DNA of 64,000 nucleotides from BRH-c54 sp036567945 (GTDB lineage Bacteria > Bacteroidota > Bacteroidia > Flavobacteriales_E > Vicingaceae), in NCBI GenBank assembly GCA_036567945.1, contig DATCTM010000049.1:1-64000 (forward strand). The letters run 5' to 3'. The position numbers were made by a program, and so were the translations under genes. Below, piece by piece: positions 27,809 to 36,833 of the stretch. Position 1 is the stretch's first letter. The number at the start of each line of letters is the position of its first letter. The notes under the pieces are model-generated. The model was given only the letters and a program-made list of their open reading frames with translations. It was not told the origin of the DNA and made no database searches.

Positions 27809-28744
27809 ATGAGCAATAACAAGGAAAAGTATAAACAATGGTGTGATAACAACAAGGATATACCTTTGTTTTACCAACATACTTATTACCAAGCTCTTTT
27901 TGATAATAATTGGGATATAGCTCTTGATATTAGAGATGAAAAAATTGTTGGTTGCTTACCTTATATTATAAGAAGCAAGTTCGGTTTTAAAAAAATTAAT
28001 CCTGAATTATTTCTTCCCTATCAAGGAGTTTGGATAAACTACCCTCCAAATCAGAAATATGCTACTAAAATAGGTTTTGAAAAAGAAGTTTGCGAAAACC
28101 TTCTAAAACAATTACCTAATGTAGCTCATTACCATCAAATGTTTCATCCAAATTTTACCAATTGGATGGCTTTTTATTGGAAAGGTTTTGAGCAAACTAC
28201 CAGATACACTTATATTATTAATCACAACCCTAATATTGACGCTATTTTTGATGCTTTTAAGAGCAATTTAAAATGGGAAATTAGAAAAGCAGAAAAAAAC
28301 ATCAATGTTTCCTCATCAGAAAATATTGAGCAACTTTATGAGCTAAAAAAACAAGATTATCTTATTAAAAACATTCCACTAAATGTCCCATTTGAAAAAT
28401 TAAATAAACTCTATCAACATTGTAAAAAAAATAATTGTGGTGAATTACTAACTGCAACAGACGAAAATAAAAATATCCACGCTATGATGTTGCTTGTTTG
28501 GGATAAACATACCGCTTACTATTTATTTAGTGCTACCAATCATCAATTCAAAAATTCTGGAGCCATGAGTCTTTTAATTTGGGAGGCTATTAAAAAAATG
28601 AATGCTTTGGGCAAACATTTTAATTTTGAAGGCTCTATGATTAAATCCGTTGAAAAACATTTTAGAGCTTTTGGCGGGATACAAACACCTTATTTTAATA
28701 TAAAAAAAACTAATTCTCTTTTATTTAAACTCTTAAAGCGATAG
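27809..28744 (+). CDS. GNAT/FemAB-like acyltransferase
   Basis: Acetyltransferase-fold protein of the BioF2-like/FemAB type (Acetyltransf_6). The first half carries the substrate-side fold with PLFYQHTYYQALF and DKHTAYYLFSATNHQ; the conserved end block FNFEGSMIKSVEKHFRAFGG lies near residue 275. No signal peptide or membrane helix. Followed after 64 bases by a polysaccharide deacetylase on the same strand; together they suggest modification of an envelope or exported polysaccharide, an inference from context only. Donor and substrate unknown. Confidence 0.75.
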   Translation: MSNNKEKYKQWCDNNKDIPLFYQHTYYQALFDNNWDIALDIRDEKIVGCLPYIIRSKFGFKKINPELFLPYQGVWINYPPNQKYATKIGFEKEVCENLLKQLPNVAHYHQMFHPNFTNWMAFYWKGFEQTTRYTYIINHNPNIDAIFDAFKSNLKWEIRKAEKNINVSSSENIEQLYELKKQDYLIKNIPLNVPFEKLNKLYQHCKKNNCGELLTATDENKNIHAMMLLVWDKHTAYYLFSATNHQFKNSGAMSLLIWEAIKKMNALGKHFNFEGSMIKSVEKHFRAFGGIQTPYFNIKKTNSLLFKLLKR

Positions 28745-28808
28745 CATCATTAAAAAACTAATAGAAAATATTGCTCAAATTATTGCTTACTGGTTTTCTC
28801 AAGAGCAA

Positions 28809-29684
28809 TTGATTCGCTTTTCTAACAAAAAAGTATTTCTACCTTTTTACCATCTAGTCACAGACAATCCTCCAACACACATAAGAAACCTATACAAACA
28901 CAAAACCTTAGCTGAGTTTAAAGACGATTTAGATTATTTACTCACCCATTTCAACCCCATAACATTGCAGGAGTTAATCTCTTTTCAAAAAAGCAAAAAA
29001 AACATTCCATATAACTGTTTTCACCTTACTTTTGATGATGGCTTAAGCGAATTCTACCACATTATAGCTCCAATTTTAATCGAAAAAAAAATTCCGGCAA
29101 CCATATTTTTAAATAACCACTTTATAGACAATAAAGATTTATTTTATAGATATAAAGCAAGTATTTTAAGTGATGAACTATACACTGATACAGTTCTAAA
29201 CTTCAGTTTTAAAAATAAGAATGATATTGATGAATTAGCCAAAACTTTTAATATTAGTTGGGATAATTACTTAGCCAAACACCAACCTTACCTTACTACA
29301 GAACAAATTAATGAACTTATTACCCAAGGATTTACTATTGGTGCTCATAGCCTTAACCATCCTTTGTATGAAGAACTTTCGTTAGATGAACAAATCCATC
29401 AAACCATCACAAGTATTGAAGATATTAAAAACAGATTTCAACTAGATTATGCTGTATTTTCTTTTCCTTTTACCGATTTCAATGTGGGCAAAAAATTCTT
29501 TTCCTCAATAAAAAGCCATGTAGATTTAACCTTTGGTAGTGCAGGCATTAAAGATGATGAAATAGCTTTTAACCTACAACGATTACCAATGGAAAATAAA
29601 GTGGATGGAGCCGTTAATATTAAAATGGCTTACAGCTTTTACCTACTAAAGAAACTCATTTTTAAAAACACCATTAAAAGGTAA
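28809..29684 (+). CDS. Polysaccharide deacetylase (NodB-like)
   Basis: Carbohydrate esterase 4 fold, removing N-acetyl groups from a polysaccharide. NodB motif 1 is HLTFDDGLSEFYH, with the Asp-Asp pair; motif 2 is IGAHSLNHPLYEEL (HxxxH), so the metal site looks complete. The only usual initiation codon is TTG at 28809. The frame is open further upstream to the previous stop at 28744, and the extension (IIKKLIENIAQIIAYWFSQ) looks like protein, so an ATT or ATC start near 28746-28749 is possible. No signal peptide, so it likely acts in the cytoplasm or at the membrane. Pairs with the acyltransferase upstream. Confidence 0.85.
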   Translation: MIRFSNKKVFLPFYHLVTDNPPTHIRNLYKHKTLAEFKDDLDYLLTHFNPITLQELISFQKSKKNIPYNCFHLTFDDGLSEFYHIIAPILIEKKIPATIFLNNHFIDNKDLFYRYKASILSDELYTDTVLNFSFKNKNDIDELAKTFNISWDNYLAKHQPYLTTEQINELITQGFTIGAHSLNHPLYEELSLDEQIHQTITSIEDIKNRFQLDYAVFSFPFTDFNVGKKFFSSIKSHVDLTFGSAGIKDDEIAFNLQRLPMENKVDGAVNIKMAYSFYLLKKLIFKNTIKR

Positions 29685-29701
29685 AAATTAATCCTTTAGT
29701 T

Positions 29702-29732
29702 TTTTAAAAGGATAATTTTAATACTACCTTTG
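29702..29732 (+). promoter_or_regulatory. Promoter of serC
   Basis: TACCTTTG at 29725-29732 matches TAnnTTTG exactly; at 19 bases upstream sits TTTT, a weak -33. The serC ATG is at 29768. Confidence 0.5.
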
Positions 29733-29767
29733 TCGAAAAATCAATTACTTTTAAAAATCAATTATTT

Positions 29768-30841
29768 ATGTCTAAGGTTCATAATTTCAGTGCAGGACCA
29801 TGTATCTTGCCTCAAGAAGTATTAAAGCAAGCATCAGAAGCAGTAATTAATTTTAATAATTTAAATCTTTCTTTAATAGAAATTTCTCATAGAAGTAAAG
29901 ATTTTGTTGAAGTAATGGAAAAAGCTCAAGCTTTAGTAAAAGAATTATTAGGCGTTCCGGATGGTTACTCCATTTTATTTCTTCAAGGTGGTGCTAGCTT
30001 AGGGTTTTTAAAAGTTCCCTACAATTTTATGAAAGAAGGAGGTTCTGCTGCTTATGTAAACACAGGAGTTTGGGCAAGCAAAGCCTTAGAGGAAGCCCAA
30101 AAAATGGGAACTGTGCATGAAATAGCTAGTTCAAAAGACAAAAACTTCAATTACATTCCTAAAAAATATCAAATTCCGGGTGATGCCGATTATTTACACA
30201 TAACTACCAACAATACTATTTTCGGAACTCAATTCAAAAATATTCCAATTAGCCGTATTCCAATTATTGCAGATATGTCTTCAGATATTTTTAGTAAAAA
30301 AATTGATGTTTCGCAATTTGATATGATTTATGCTGGGGCTCAAAAAAATATGGGACCTGCCGGAACTACCTTATATATTGTAAAAGATAGTGCTTTAGGT
30401 AAAAGCGGGCGACAAATTCCAACCATGTTAAATCTACAAACTCACATCAAAAAAGAATCGATGTTTAACACCCCGGCTGTATTTCCAATTTATGTTTCCA
30501 TGCTTACTTTACAATGGTTAAAAGATAATGGTGGCGTTGAATGGATTGAAAAAATCAATCAACAAAAAGCTGATTTATTATACAATGAAATTGATACTAA
30601 CCCACTTTTTGAAGGAACAGCCAATGTTGCCGACCGCTCTAACATGAATGCCACTTTTGTATTAAAAGATGAAAGTTTAACGGACGAATTCAATAAAATG
30701 TGGCAAGCAGCCAATATTAGCGGAATTAAAGGGCATAGAGATGTGGGCGGATATAGAGCTTCCATGTACAATGCGCTACCTTTAGAAAGTGTTCAAGTAT
30801 TGGTAGATGTGATGAAAGAATTTGCAAAAAAACACAGTTAA
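29768..30841 (+). CDS. serC: Phosphoserine aminotransferase
   Basis: Transaminates 3-phosphohydroxypyruvate to phosphoserine, the second step in serine synthesis; PLP enzyme. The N-terminus VHNFSAGPCILPQEVL, LLGVPDGYSILFLQGGASL, and YAGAQKNMGPAG with the PLP Lys identify it, as do EISHRSKDF and HRDVGGYRASMYNA. 357 residues. First gene of serC-serA-DUF1015, all on the same strand with short gaps. The grouping is common in Bacteroidota. Confidence 0.97.
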   Translation: MSKVHNFSAGPCILPQEVLKQASEAVINFNNLNLSLIEISHRSKDFVEVMEKAQALVKELLGVPDGYSILFLQGGASLGFLKVPYNFMKEGGSAAYVNTGVWASKALEEAQKMGTVHEIASSKDKNFNYIPKKYQIPGDADYLHITTNNTIFGTQFKNIPISRIPIIADMSSDIFSKKIDVSQFDMIYAGAQKNMGPAGTTLYIVKDSALGKSGRQIPTMLNLQTHIKKESMFNTPAVFPIYVSMLTLQWLKDNGGVEWIEKINQQKADLLYNEIDTNPLFEGTANVADRSNMNATFVLKDESLTDEFNKMWQAANISGIKGHRDVGGYRASMYNALPLESVQVLVDVMKEFAKKHS

Positions 30842-30888
30842 TTAATTGAGGCTATTGATTAACCAACCTCAAACCTTATACCTATCAA

Positions 30889-31836
30889 ATGAAAATATTA
30901 GCAAACGATGGAATTGCCCCAATAGGCAAGCAACAATTAGAAGCAGCGGGATTTACCGTTGTAACAGAAACAGTACCTCAAAACGATTTAATTCAAACCA
31001 TCAACAACGAAAATTATGTAGCTCTTTTAGTAAGAAGTGCTACTACAGTTCGTAAAGATCTTATTGATGCTTGTTCGAGTTTAAAATTAATCGGACGTGG
31101 AGGCGTTGGAATGGACAACATAGATGTTGCTTATGCTCGAGATAAAGGCTTACATGTAATTAACACACCAGCATCTTCCTCTCAATCGGTTGCTGAGTTG
31201 GTTATGGCTCATTTATTTGGTGCTGTACGTTTTGTTTACGATGCCAACAGAACAATGCCTGTAAATGGAGCAACTGAATTTAAAACTTTAAAGAAAAAAT
31301 ACGCTAAAGGAATTGAACTAAGAGGGAAAATGCTTGGTATTATTGGTTTCGGAAGAATTGGACAGGCAACGGCAAGTTACGCTTTAGGTTGCGGAATGAA
31401 TGTTATTTATACCGATCCTTTTACAGAAAAAGCTACTATTAATATAAAAGTTGGCAACCAATTAGTTGCTGTTGAATTAGCTTCTTCCACAAAAGAACAA
31501 GTGTTGGCTAAAGCTGATTTCATTTCTTTGCATGTGCCCAAATTAGGGCAGCCGGCTATCGGTAATGAAGAATTTACTAAAATGAAAGACGGAGTAATTA
31601 TCGTTAATGCTGCTCGTGGTGGTGTTGTTGATGAAGATGCTTTAATTACCAATTTAAACTCAGGAAAAGTAGCTCACGCTGCTTTAGATGTTTTTGAAAA
31701 TGAACCCACTCCAAGAGAAGACCTATTAAAACACCCTAAAATTTCACTTACTCCACATATTGGTGCTGCAACACTAGAGGCTCAAGACAGAATTGGTGAA
31801 GAATTGGCTAATCAGATTAAAGAATTGTTATTATAA
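30889..31836 (+). CDS. serA: D-3-phosphoglycerate dehydrogenase, short form
   Basis: First enzyme of serine synthesis: oxidises 3-phosphoglycerate with NAD+. The NAD loop is GIIGFGRIGQATASYALG, and the catalytic Arg (NAARGGVVDEDAL), Glu (NEPTP) and His (LTPHIGAATLEAQ) are in order. 315 residues, so it lacks the C-terminal ACT domain that gives serine feedback in the longer enzymes; the short form is common in this phylum. 47 bases after serC; DUF1015 follows after 16 bases. Confidence 0.95.
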   Translation: MKILANDGIAPIGKQQLEAAGFTVVTETVPQNDLIQTINNENYVALLVRSATTVRKDLIDACSSLKLIGRGGVGMDNIDVAYARDKGLHVINTPASSSQSVAELVMAHLFGAVRFVYDANRTMPVNGATEFKTLKKKYAKGIELRGKMLGIIGFGRIGQATASYALGCGMNVIYTDPFTEKATINIKVGNQLVAVELASSTKEQVLAKADFISLHVPKLGQPAIGNEEFTKMKDGVIIVNAARGGVVDEDALITNLNSGKVAHAALDVFENEPTPREDLLKHPKISLTPHIGAATLEAQDRIGEELANQIKELLL

Positions 31837-31852
31837 TATTTTATTAGCTAAT

Positions 31853-33097
31853 ATGGCAAAAATAGTTCCTTTCAAAGCAATTCGTCCAACCAGAGATAAA
31901 GCTTACCTAGTGTCGAGTATGCCTGCTTACATTTATCCTAAGCATTTATTAGAGGCCAAGTTAGAAAGCAATCCTTACACTTTTTTACATGTCATCAATC
32001 CCGAATTTAGAGCCGACAACAAAACCCAACCTAATTCGATGGAGCGTTTTGAAAAAGTTAGAGAAAAATTTGATGAGTTTAACGCTGCCGGCATTTTTAT
32101 GCAAGATGAAAAAGAAAGTTTTTACATCTACCGACAAATAACTCCAACCAATACTTATGTGGGATTAATTTCAGGAATTTCTGTTGATGACTACCTCAAC
32201 GGAAACATTAAAATTCATGAACATACCTTAACGCAACGTGAAGAAACTTTTAAGCTCTATTTAGATGTTTGCCAATTTAATGCCGAACCTGTTTTACTAA
32301 CCTATAAAGATAACCCAACTGTTGATGCTGTTATTAATAAATATTTAGCCACTCGCTCGGAATATGAATTTTGTACAACACATCACATTAAACAAGATTT
32401 ATGGTTGGTAAATGATGAAAACGACATCAACACATTAGTGGATGCTTTCAAGAATATTAATGCCATTTACATTGCAGACGGGCATCATCGTTCAGCTTCT
32501 TCAGTATTATACGCACAAAGTAAGCGTGCTGAGAACTCAAATTACAACCCTGACGCTCCATTTAATTTCTTTTTATCTTACCTTATTCCCGAAAGCAAAC
32601 TTAACATTATTGAATATAACAGAACGGTAAGTAGTCTTAACGAGCATACTCCCGAAAGTTTTTTAGCCGAAGTTGCCAAACTTTTTGATGTAGTGGAAAA
32701 AGATGCAGACTATTCTCCTACTAAACGACATAATTTTTCGATGTACCTTGCGGGGAAATGGTATTCGATTACTGCGAAAAAAGGCACTTACGAAGAAGAT
32801 GATATTGTAGGCAATTTAGATGCTCGTATTTTAACCACCAATATTCTTAAACCAATTTTAGGTATTACCGACTTAAAAACCGATAATCGAATAGAGTTTA
32901 TAGAAGGCACCAAAGGAGCAAAAGGTTTAAAAGATAAAGTAGATAGCGAAGAAGCCATTGTTGCTTTTGGATTATATCCCGTTGCTATAGAACAACTAAA
33001 AGCTGTTGCCGATGCCAATAACATTATGCCTCCAAAAAGTACTTGGATAGAACCTAAAATGCGTAGTGGTTTAACTATTTATAGTTTGGAGGAATAA
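31853..33097 (+). CDS. DUF1015 family protein
   Basis: Conserved protein of unknown function (DUF1015) that is found beside serA/serC in many bacteria. Family blocks seen are VPFKAIRPTRDKAYLVSS at the N-terminus, YIYRQIT, YIADGHHRSASS near residue 205 (an HHR motif that suggests a nucleotide- or metal-binding site), and the C-terminal NIMPPKSTWIEPK. The open frame begins at 31793, inside serA, but the ATG at 31853 gives the expected start MAKIVPFKAI. Its neighbourhood hints at a role in serine or phosphoserine metabolism; that link is context only. Confidence 0.88.
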   Translation: MAKIVPFKAIRPTRDKAYLVSSMPAYIYPKHLLEAKLESNPYTFLHVINPEFRADNKTQPNSMERFEKVREKFDEFNAAGIFMQDEKESFYIYRQITPTNTYVGLISGISVDDYLNGNIKIHEHTLTQREETFKLYLDVCQFNAEPVLLTYKDNPTVDAVINKYLATRSEYEFCTTHHIKQDLWLVNDENDINTLVDAFKNINAIYIADGHHRSASSVLYAQSKRAENSNYNPDAPFNFFLSYLIPESKLNIIEYNRTVSSLNEHTPESFLAEVAKLFDVVEKDADYSPTKRHNFSMYLAGKWYSITAKKGTYEEDDIVGNLDARILTTNILKPILGITDLKTDNRIEFIEGTKGAKGLKDKVDSEEAIVAFGLYPVAIEQLKAVADANNIMPPKSTWIEPKMRSGLTIYSLEE

Positions 33098-33142
33098 TCC
33101 ATCTAAATCCAATCATCCTTTTTTACAACCAAGCAGAAAAAC

Positions 33143-33150
33143 TAACTTTG
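33143..33150 (+). promoter_or_regulatory. -7 element immediately before the yggS-like gene
   Basis: TAACTTTG is an exact TAnnTTTG box and ends only four bases before the ATG at 33155. If active, the mRNA would have almost no leader. A -33 box is not evident, so the call is tentative. Confidence 0.4.
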
Positions 33151-33154
33151 CCCC

Positions 33155-33814
33155 ATGAGTATTACAACAAACCTACAACAAATAAAAGCTTCTATTCCTA
33201 AATACGTTACCTTGGTAGCGGTTTCTAAAACAAAACCCCATGCAGCCATTTTGGAGGCTTACCAAACGGGACAGCGAATTTTTGGAGAAAATAAAGTACA
33301 AGAACTAACTGAAAAATACGAAAGCTTACCTAAAGATATTGAGTGGCACATGATAGGCCATTTACAAAGCAACAAAGTAAAATATATTGCTCCTTTTGTA
33401 AGCCTAATTCATGGTGTGGATAGTTTTAAGTTGCTAAAAGAAATTAATAAACGAGCTGCTCAAAACGAAAGGGTAATTAATTGTTTATTGCAAATCCACA
33501 TTGCTGAAGAAGATACCAAATTTGGCTTTGATGAAAAAGAAGTGATTGAACTTATTAAAAGCGAAGCCTTCCAAGATTTAAAAAACATAAAAGTTGTTGG
33601 TTTAATGGGCATGGCAACCTTTACCGATAACGAAAACCAAATCCGAAAAGAATTTAAAAGCCTAAAAAAATTATTTGATAAACTTTCGACTTTATGCTTT
33701 CCACTTTCAACTCTATCCATGGGCATGAGCGGAGATTACCAAATCGCCATTGAAGAAGGCAGTACTATGATTCGGGTAGGAAGTAGTATCTTTGGGGAAA
33801 GAAATTACCATTAG
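33155..33814 (+). CDS. YggS-family pyridoxal phosphate homeostasis protein
   Basis: Binds PLP and keeps free PLP and amino-acid balance; no catalytic activity is established. The PLP Lys lies in LVAVSKTKP, then FGENKVQELTEKY, WHMIGHLQSNKVKYI, VGLMGMATF, LSMGMSGDYQIAIEEGSTMIRVG and SIFGERN. 219 residues. A segment just before LSMGMSGDY (33681-33715) is made of five seven-base units and encodes KLSTLCFPLST, a low-complexity loop that the family does not seem to share. DUF1697 follows two bases after the stop. Confidence 0.93.
   Translation: MSITTNLQQIKASIPKYVTLVAVSKTKPHAAILEAYQTGQRIFGENKVQELTEKYESLPKDIEWHMIGHLQSNKVKYIAPFVSLIHGVDSFKLLKEINKRAAQNERVINCLLQIHIAEEDTKFGFDEKEVIELIKSEAFQDLKNIKVVGLMGMATFTDNENQIRKEFKSLKKLFDKLSTLCFPLSTLSMGMSGDYQIAIEEGSTMIRVGSSIFGERNYH
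33681..33715 (+). repeat. Heptamer tract inside the yggS-like coding sequence
   Basis: AACTTTC, GACTTTA, TGCTTTC, CACTTTC, AACTCTA: five imperfect seven-base units sharing the core CTTTC/CTTTA. On the other strand they read as GAAAG-type units, like the tract at 45893-45920. Confidence 0.6.
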
Positions 33815-33816
33815 TT

Positions 33817-34359
33817 ATGACAAAATATTTAGCATTACTCAGAGGTATTAATGTTGGTGGCAATAACATCATCAAAATGGTGGACTTAAAAGCTTGTTTT
33901 GAGAAAATGGGGTTTACTGATGTAAAAACGTACATCCAAAGTGGAAATGTAATTTTTAAATCCGACACCAAAGATCTCAACCAACTAACCCAAACCATTG
34001 AAAAAACCTTATCCGAGCAATTTAATTACAACTCTGTTGTAGTAGTAATAACACATCAACAATTGAATAAAGTTGTTGAGGAAATTCCTACAAATTTTGG
34101 TACTGATAAAGACAACTACCGCTACGATGTTTTATTTATAAAGGCTCCACTTAAAGCTACTGCAATTATTGCTGACATTCCGCAACACAATGAAGTAGAC
34201 AAAGCTTACTCAGGAACGCATGCCATCTATTTCACACGATTAATAGAAAAAACTAACAGAAGCTATTTAAGCAAACTTATTCAACTTCCCATTTATAAAA
34301 ATATTACTGTGAGAAATTGGAATACTACCTCCAAATTACATCAATTAATGAATAGCTAA
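33817..34359 (+). CDS. DUF1697 family protein
   Basis: Conserved small protein of unknown biochemical role. Its N-terminus LALLRGINVGGNNIIKM and FTDVKTYIQSGNVIFK are the DUF1697 signatures; 180 residues is normal. Not exported. Start ATG is two bases after the stop of the YggS-family gene, so translational coupling is probable; tag follows after ten bases. No function can be drawn from the neighbours. Confidence 0.9.
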   Translation: MTKYLALLRGINVGGNNIIKMVDLKACFEKMGFTDVKTYIQSGNVIFKSDTKDLNQLTQTIEKTLSEQFNYNSVVVVITHQQLNKVVEEIPTNFGTDKDNYRYDVLFIKAPLKATAIIADIPQHNEVDKAYSGTHAIYFTRLIEKTNRSYLSKLIQLPIYKNITVRNWNTTSKLHQLMNS

Positions 34360-34369
34360 AAACATATCT

Positions 34370-34963
34370 ATGAAAACAGAAAAATGTCCTTGGTGCTTAG
34401 GTTTTGAACAGTACATCAACTACCACGATGAAGAATGGGGTGTGCCGGTTTTAGACGATACCAAACAATTTGAATTTTTAGTATTAGAAAGTGCTCAAGC
34501 CGGATTAAGTTGGTCAACCATATTAAAAAAACGAGAAAATTACCGACAAGCTTTTGCAGATTTCAACCCTAAAAAAGTAGCTCAATTCGACTCCAAAAAA
34601 GTAGAAGAATTATTGCAAAATGCAGGAATTATAAGAAACAGAGCCAAAATTGAAGCTACCATCAACAATGCTAACATCTTTCTGGAAATTCAGCAAGAAT
34701 ACGGTTCTTTCGTTAAATTTATTTGGGGCTTTGTAAATGGTAAACAAATACAAAATCAATGGAAAACATTAAAAGAAGTTCCCGCAACAACTGCCCTTTC
34801 TGATGAATTAGCAAAAACCATGAAGAAAAAAGGTTTTAAGTTTTTAGGTAGTACTACTCTTTATGCTCATATACAAGCAGTAGGCATGGTAAATGATCAT
34901 TTAATAACTTGTCCGAGATATGCTGAAATTAAAAAAGAATTCGGCAATAAGAAGCTGATTTAA
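34370..34963 (+). CDS. tag: DNA-3-methyladenine glycosylase I
   Basis: Removes 3-methyladenine from alkylated DNA. The family zinc-site begins CPWCLGFEQYINYHDEEWG and ends HLITCPRY, supplying Cys and His ligands; FLVLESAQAGLSWSTIL carries the catalytic Glu region. 197 residues, normal. It is the last of three close genes on the plus strand and overlaps the converging PAS gene by four bases (34960-34963). Confidence 0.95.
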   Translation: MKTEKCPWCLGFEQYINYHDEEWGVPVLDDTKQFEFLVLESAQAGLSWSTILKKRENYRQAFADFNPKKVAQFDSKKVEELLQNAGIIRNRAKIEATINNANIFLEIQQEYGSFVKFIWGFVNGKQIQNQWKTLKEVPATTALSDELAKTMKKKGFKFLGSTTLYAHIQAVGMVNDHLITCPRYAEIKKEFGNKKLI

Positions 34964-35556
34964 ATATTCTTCCAATAATAATCAAAACAAATTGGACAAA
35001 TAGTGTGACTCATATTTTTAGGCATAGTTGAAATATAACTTGGCACCCAGTCCCACTTATTTATATCAATAGCTGATTGCGTTCTTCTACAATTACTACA
35101 TTGATTGATAAAACCAGTTTCTTGCAGGTAATTTTTTTCTAAATGAGATGCTTCATTTTTTAATTCACTCTCTACTTGTAAAGAGTTTATTATAATTACA
35201 CCCTTAGCTTTTTTTAATGGATATAACCGCTGCATAAACAGTCTGTATTTTTTTATACTTGAACACTCATACGATAAGTTCTTGCTTTTTCCTGTTGTTA
35301 AAACCTCCTCAAGTGCTTGTGAATACATTTCCTTAATATCTCCATTAATTGCTTTCAGTATATTAGAACCTAAAGAGTGATTATTTGTTATTTGCGGTTC
35401 TCCATCATTATCTCTTGCAAATTGAAAATACGCTTCGTTAAAATAAATTAGGTTGAAATTCTCATCAACAGCGTAAATGCTGTGCGGATCTTTCTCTAGT
35501 GTTTCAAAATCTATTTCTACTAATTTATTTTTAAAATCATCTGTGTATCTATTCAT
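34960..35556 (-). CDS. PAS-domain protein with Cys-rich tail
   Basis: Single PAS sensor domain (about residues 18-115, with IYAVDENFNLIYFNEAYFQFA) followed by a short helical linker and a Cys-rich tail: CSNCRRT, then CPICFDYYW at the C-terminus. Such C-x2-C ... C-x2-C tails follow PAS or GAF domains in some histidine kinases and regulators. Here no kinase, cyclase or DNA-binding domain is attached, so the output must be a partner protein. No function proven. It is divergent from the SRPBCC gene and converges on tag. Confidence 0.7.
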   Translation of the reverse strand: MNRYTDDFKNKLVEIDFETLEKDPHSIYAVDENFNLIYFNEAYFQFARDNDGEPQITNNHSLGSNILKAINGDIKEMYSQALEEVLTTGKSKNLSYECSSIKKYRLFMQRLYPLKKAKGVIIINSLQVESELKNEASHLEKNYLQETGFINQCSNCRRTQSAIDINKWDWVPSYISTMPKNMSHTICPICFDYYWKNI

Positions 35557-35726
35557 ATATTTTTATTACCCTTCCCAATTTATTTATAACAAAATTATCA
35601 AATTCAAAAAAAAATTAATATTACTCACTACTCCACTCTATCATGATACTTTTATTTCATGTTAAATTAAGCAAACCTTTTCGTTATTGTAATCTTCTGA
35701 ACATCTTTCTTACTTTTTAAAAAAAT

Positions 35727-35757
35727 TTAGACAAAACTTAAATTTGTTATACATTTG
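35727..35757 (+). promoter_or_regulatory. Promoter of the SRPBCC/GyrI-like gene
   Basis: TACATTTG at 35750-35757 fits TAnnTTTG exactly and TTAG lies 19 bases upstream at 35727-35730. The ATG follows at 35782, about 25 bases on. Confidence 0.5.
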
Positions 35758-35781
35758 CATAAACCCTAAAACCTAACAAAT

Positions 35782-36810
35782 ATGAAAGCATTAAAAATTA
35801 TCGGGATTATTGTTTTAATACTCATCTTAACGGTAGTAGTATTAACCTTTGCAGCTCCCACAGACATAAAATTAGAGCGTTCTATAGAAATCAACGCTCA
35901 AAAAGAAACAGTTCATAAACACTTGCTTTATTTTGAAAATTCACAAAAATGGTCGCCATGGGCAGAGTTAGATCCTAACCAAAAAACTTGGATGGAAGGA
36001 GAAGATGGTGTAGTTGGCACTACTTTCTTTTGGGAAGGAAATGAAGATGTTGGTAAAGGAAAACAAGAAATAATTACCATTACAGATGATAAAATTGAAA
36101 CTACTGTTACTTTTATAGAGCCTTTTGAAAGTGTTGCCAATGGATATTTTCTTTTAAATGAAACTGACGGTAAAACTACCGTTACTTGGGGATTTGATTC
36201 TAAAATGCCTCGTCCCTTTAATATTTTTGCTCTTTTTATGGATGTTAGTGAATCTGTAGGTAAAGACTATGAAAAAGGATTAGCAAAATTGAAAGAAATT
36301 GTAGAAAGTGAGAAACCTGCTACAAAAGAATATGCTATTGAGGCAATAAATTTTGAAGAAAAAACTTTTTTGACCCACAGAGAAAAAATAAGTTTTAATG
36401 ATATGCAAGCTTTTTTTAGTCAACATTTTGGAGGGATGTACGGAATGCTAACTCAAAACAAAGAGGTGCAAATAACAGGACAGCCTTGTGCCATTTATTA
36501 CGATTGGGATGAAGAAAATCAAATGACAGATGTTGCTGCTGCCATTCCTTATAGCTCTGGCGATAAAAATTTTAAATTTGATAATTATACTACTGTAAAG
36601 CTTGGCGGTAAAGCCCTAAAAATTGCTTATTATGGCAATTATGAAAATCTTGCTGAGCCTCATATGGCAATGGATGAATACCTGAAAAATAATAATTTAC
36701 CGATGTCGCATGTTGTGTTGGAAGAATATATAACCGACCCAACCACAGAAGCGGATACTAGCAAATGGTTAACTAACATTTATTATTTTGAAAGCAAACC
36801 TACAGAGTAA
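35782..36810 (+). CDS. SRPBCC and GyrI-like effector-binding protein
   Basis: N-terminal membrane helix or signal (residues 3-25, IIGIIVLILILTVVVLTF), then an SRPBCC/polyketide-cyclase-type domain (residues 30-175: WSPWAELDPNQKTWMEG, TTFFWEGNEDVGKGKQEI, VTWGFDSKMPRPFN) and a GyrI-like effector-binding domain (190-342: FLTHREKISFNDM, GQPCAIYYDWDEE). Both halves bind small hydrophobic or cationic ligands in relatives; the ligand here is unknown. The combination with an N-terminal helix is common in Bacteroidota. Confidence 0.82.
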   Translation: MKALKIIGIIVLILILTVVVLTFAAPTDIKLERSIEINAQKETVHKHLLYFENSQKWSPWAELDPNQKTWMEGEDGVVGTTFFWEGNEDVGKGKQEIITITDDKIETTVTFIEPFESVANGYFLLNETDGKTTVTWGFDSKMPRPFNIFALFMDVSESVGKDYEKGLAKLKEIVESEKPATKEYAIEAINFEEKTFLTHREKISFNDMQAFFSQHFGGMYGMLTQNKEVQITGQPCAIYYDWDEENQMTDVAAAIPYSSGDKNFKFDNYTTVKLGGKALKIAYYGNYENLAEPHMAMDEYLKNNNLPMSHVVLEEYITDPTTEADTSKWLTNIYYFESKPTE

Positions 36811-36833
36811 TATGTAATTTATTAGATGTAAAC

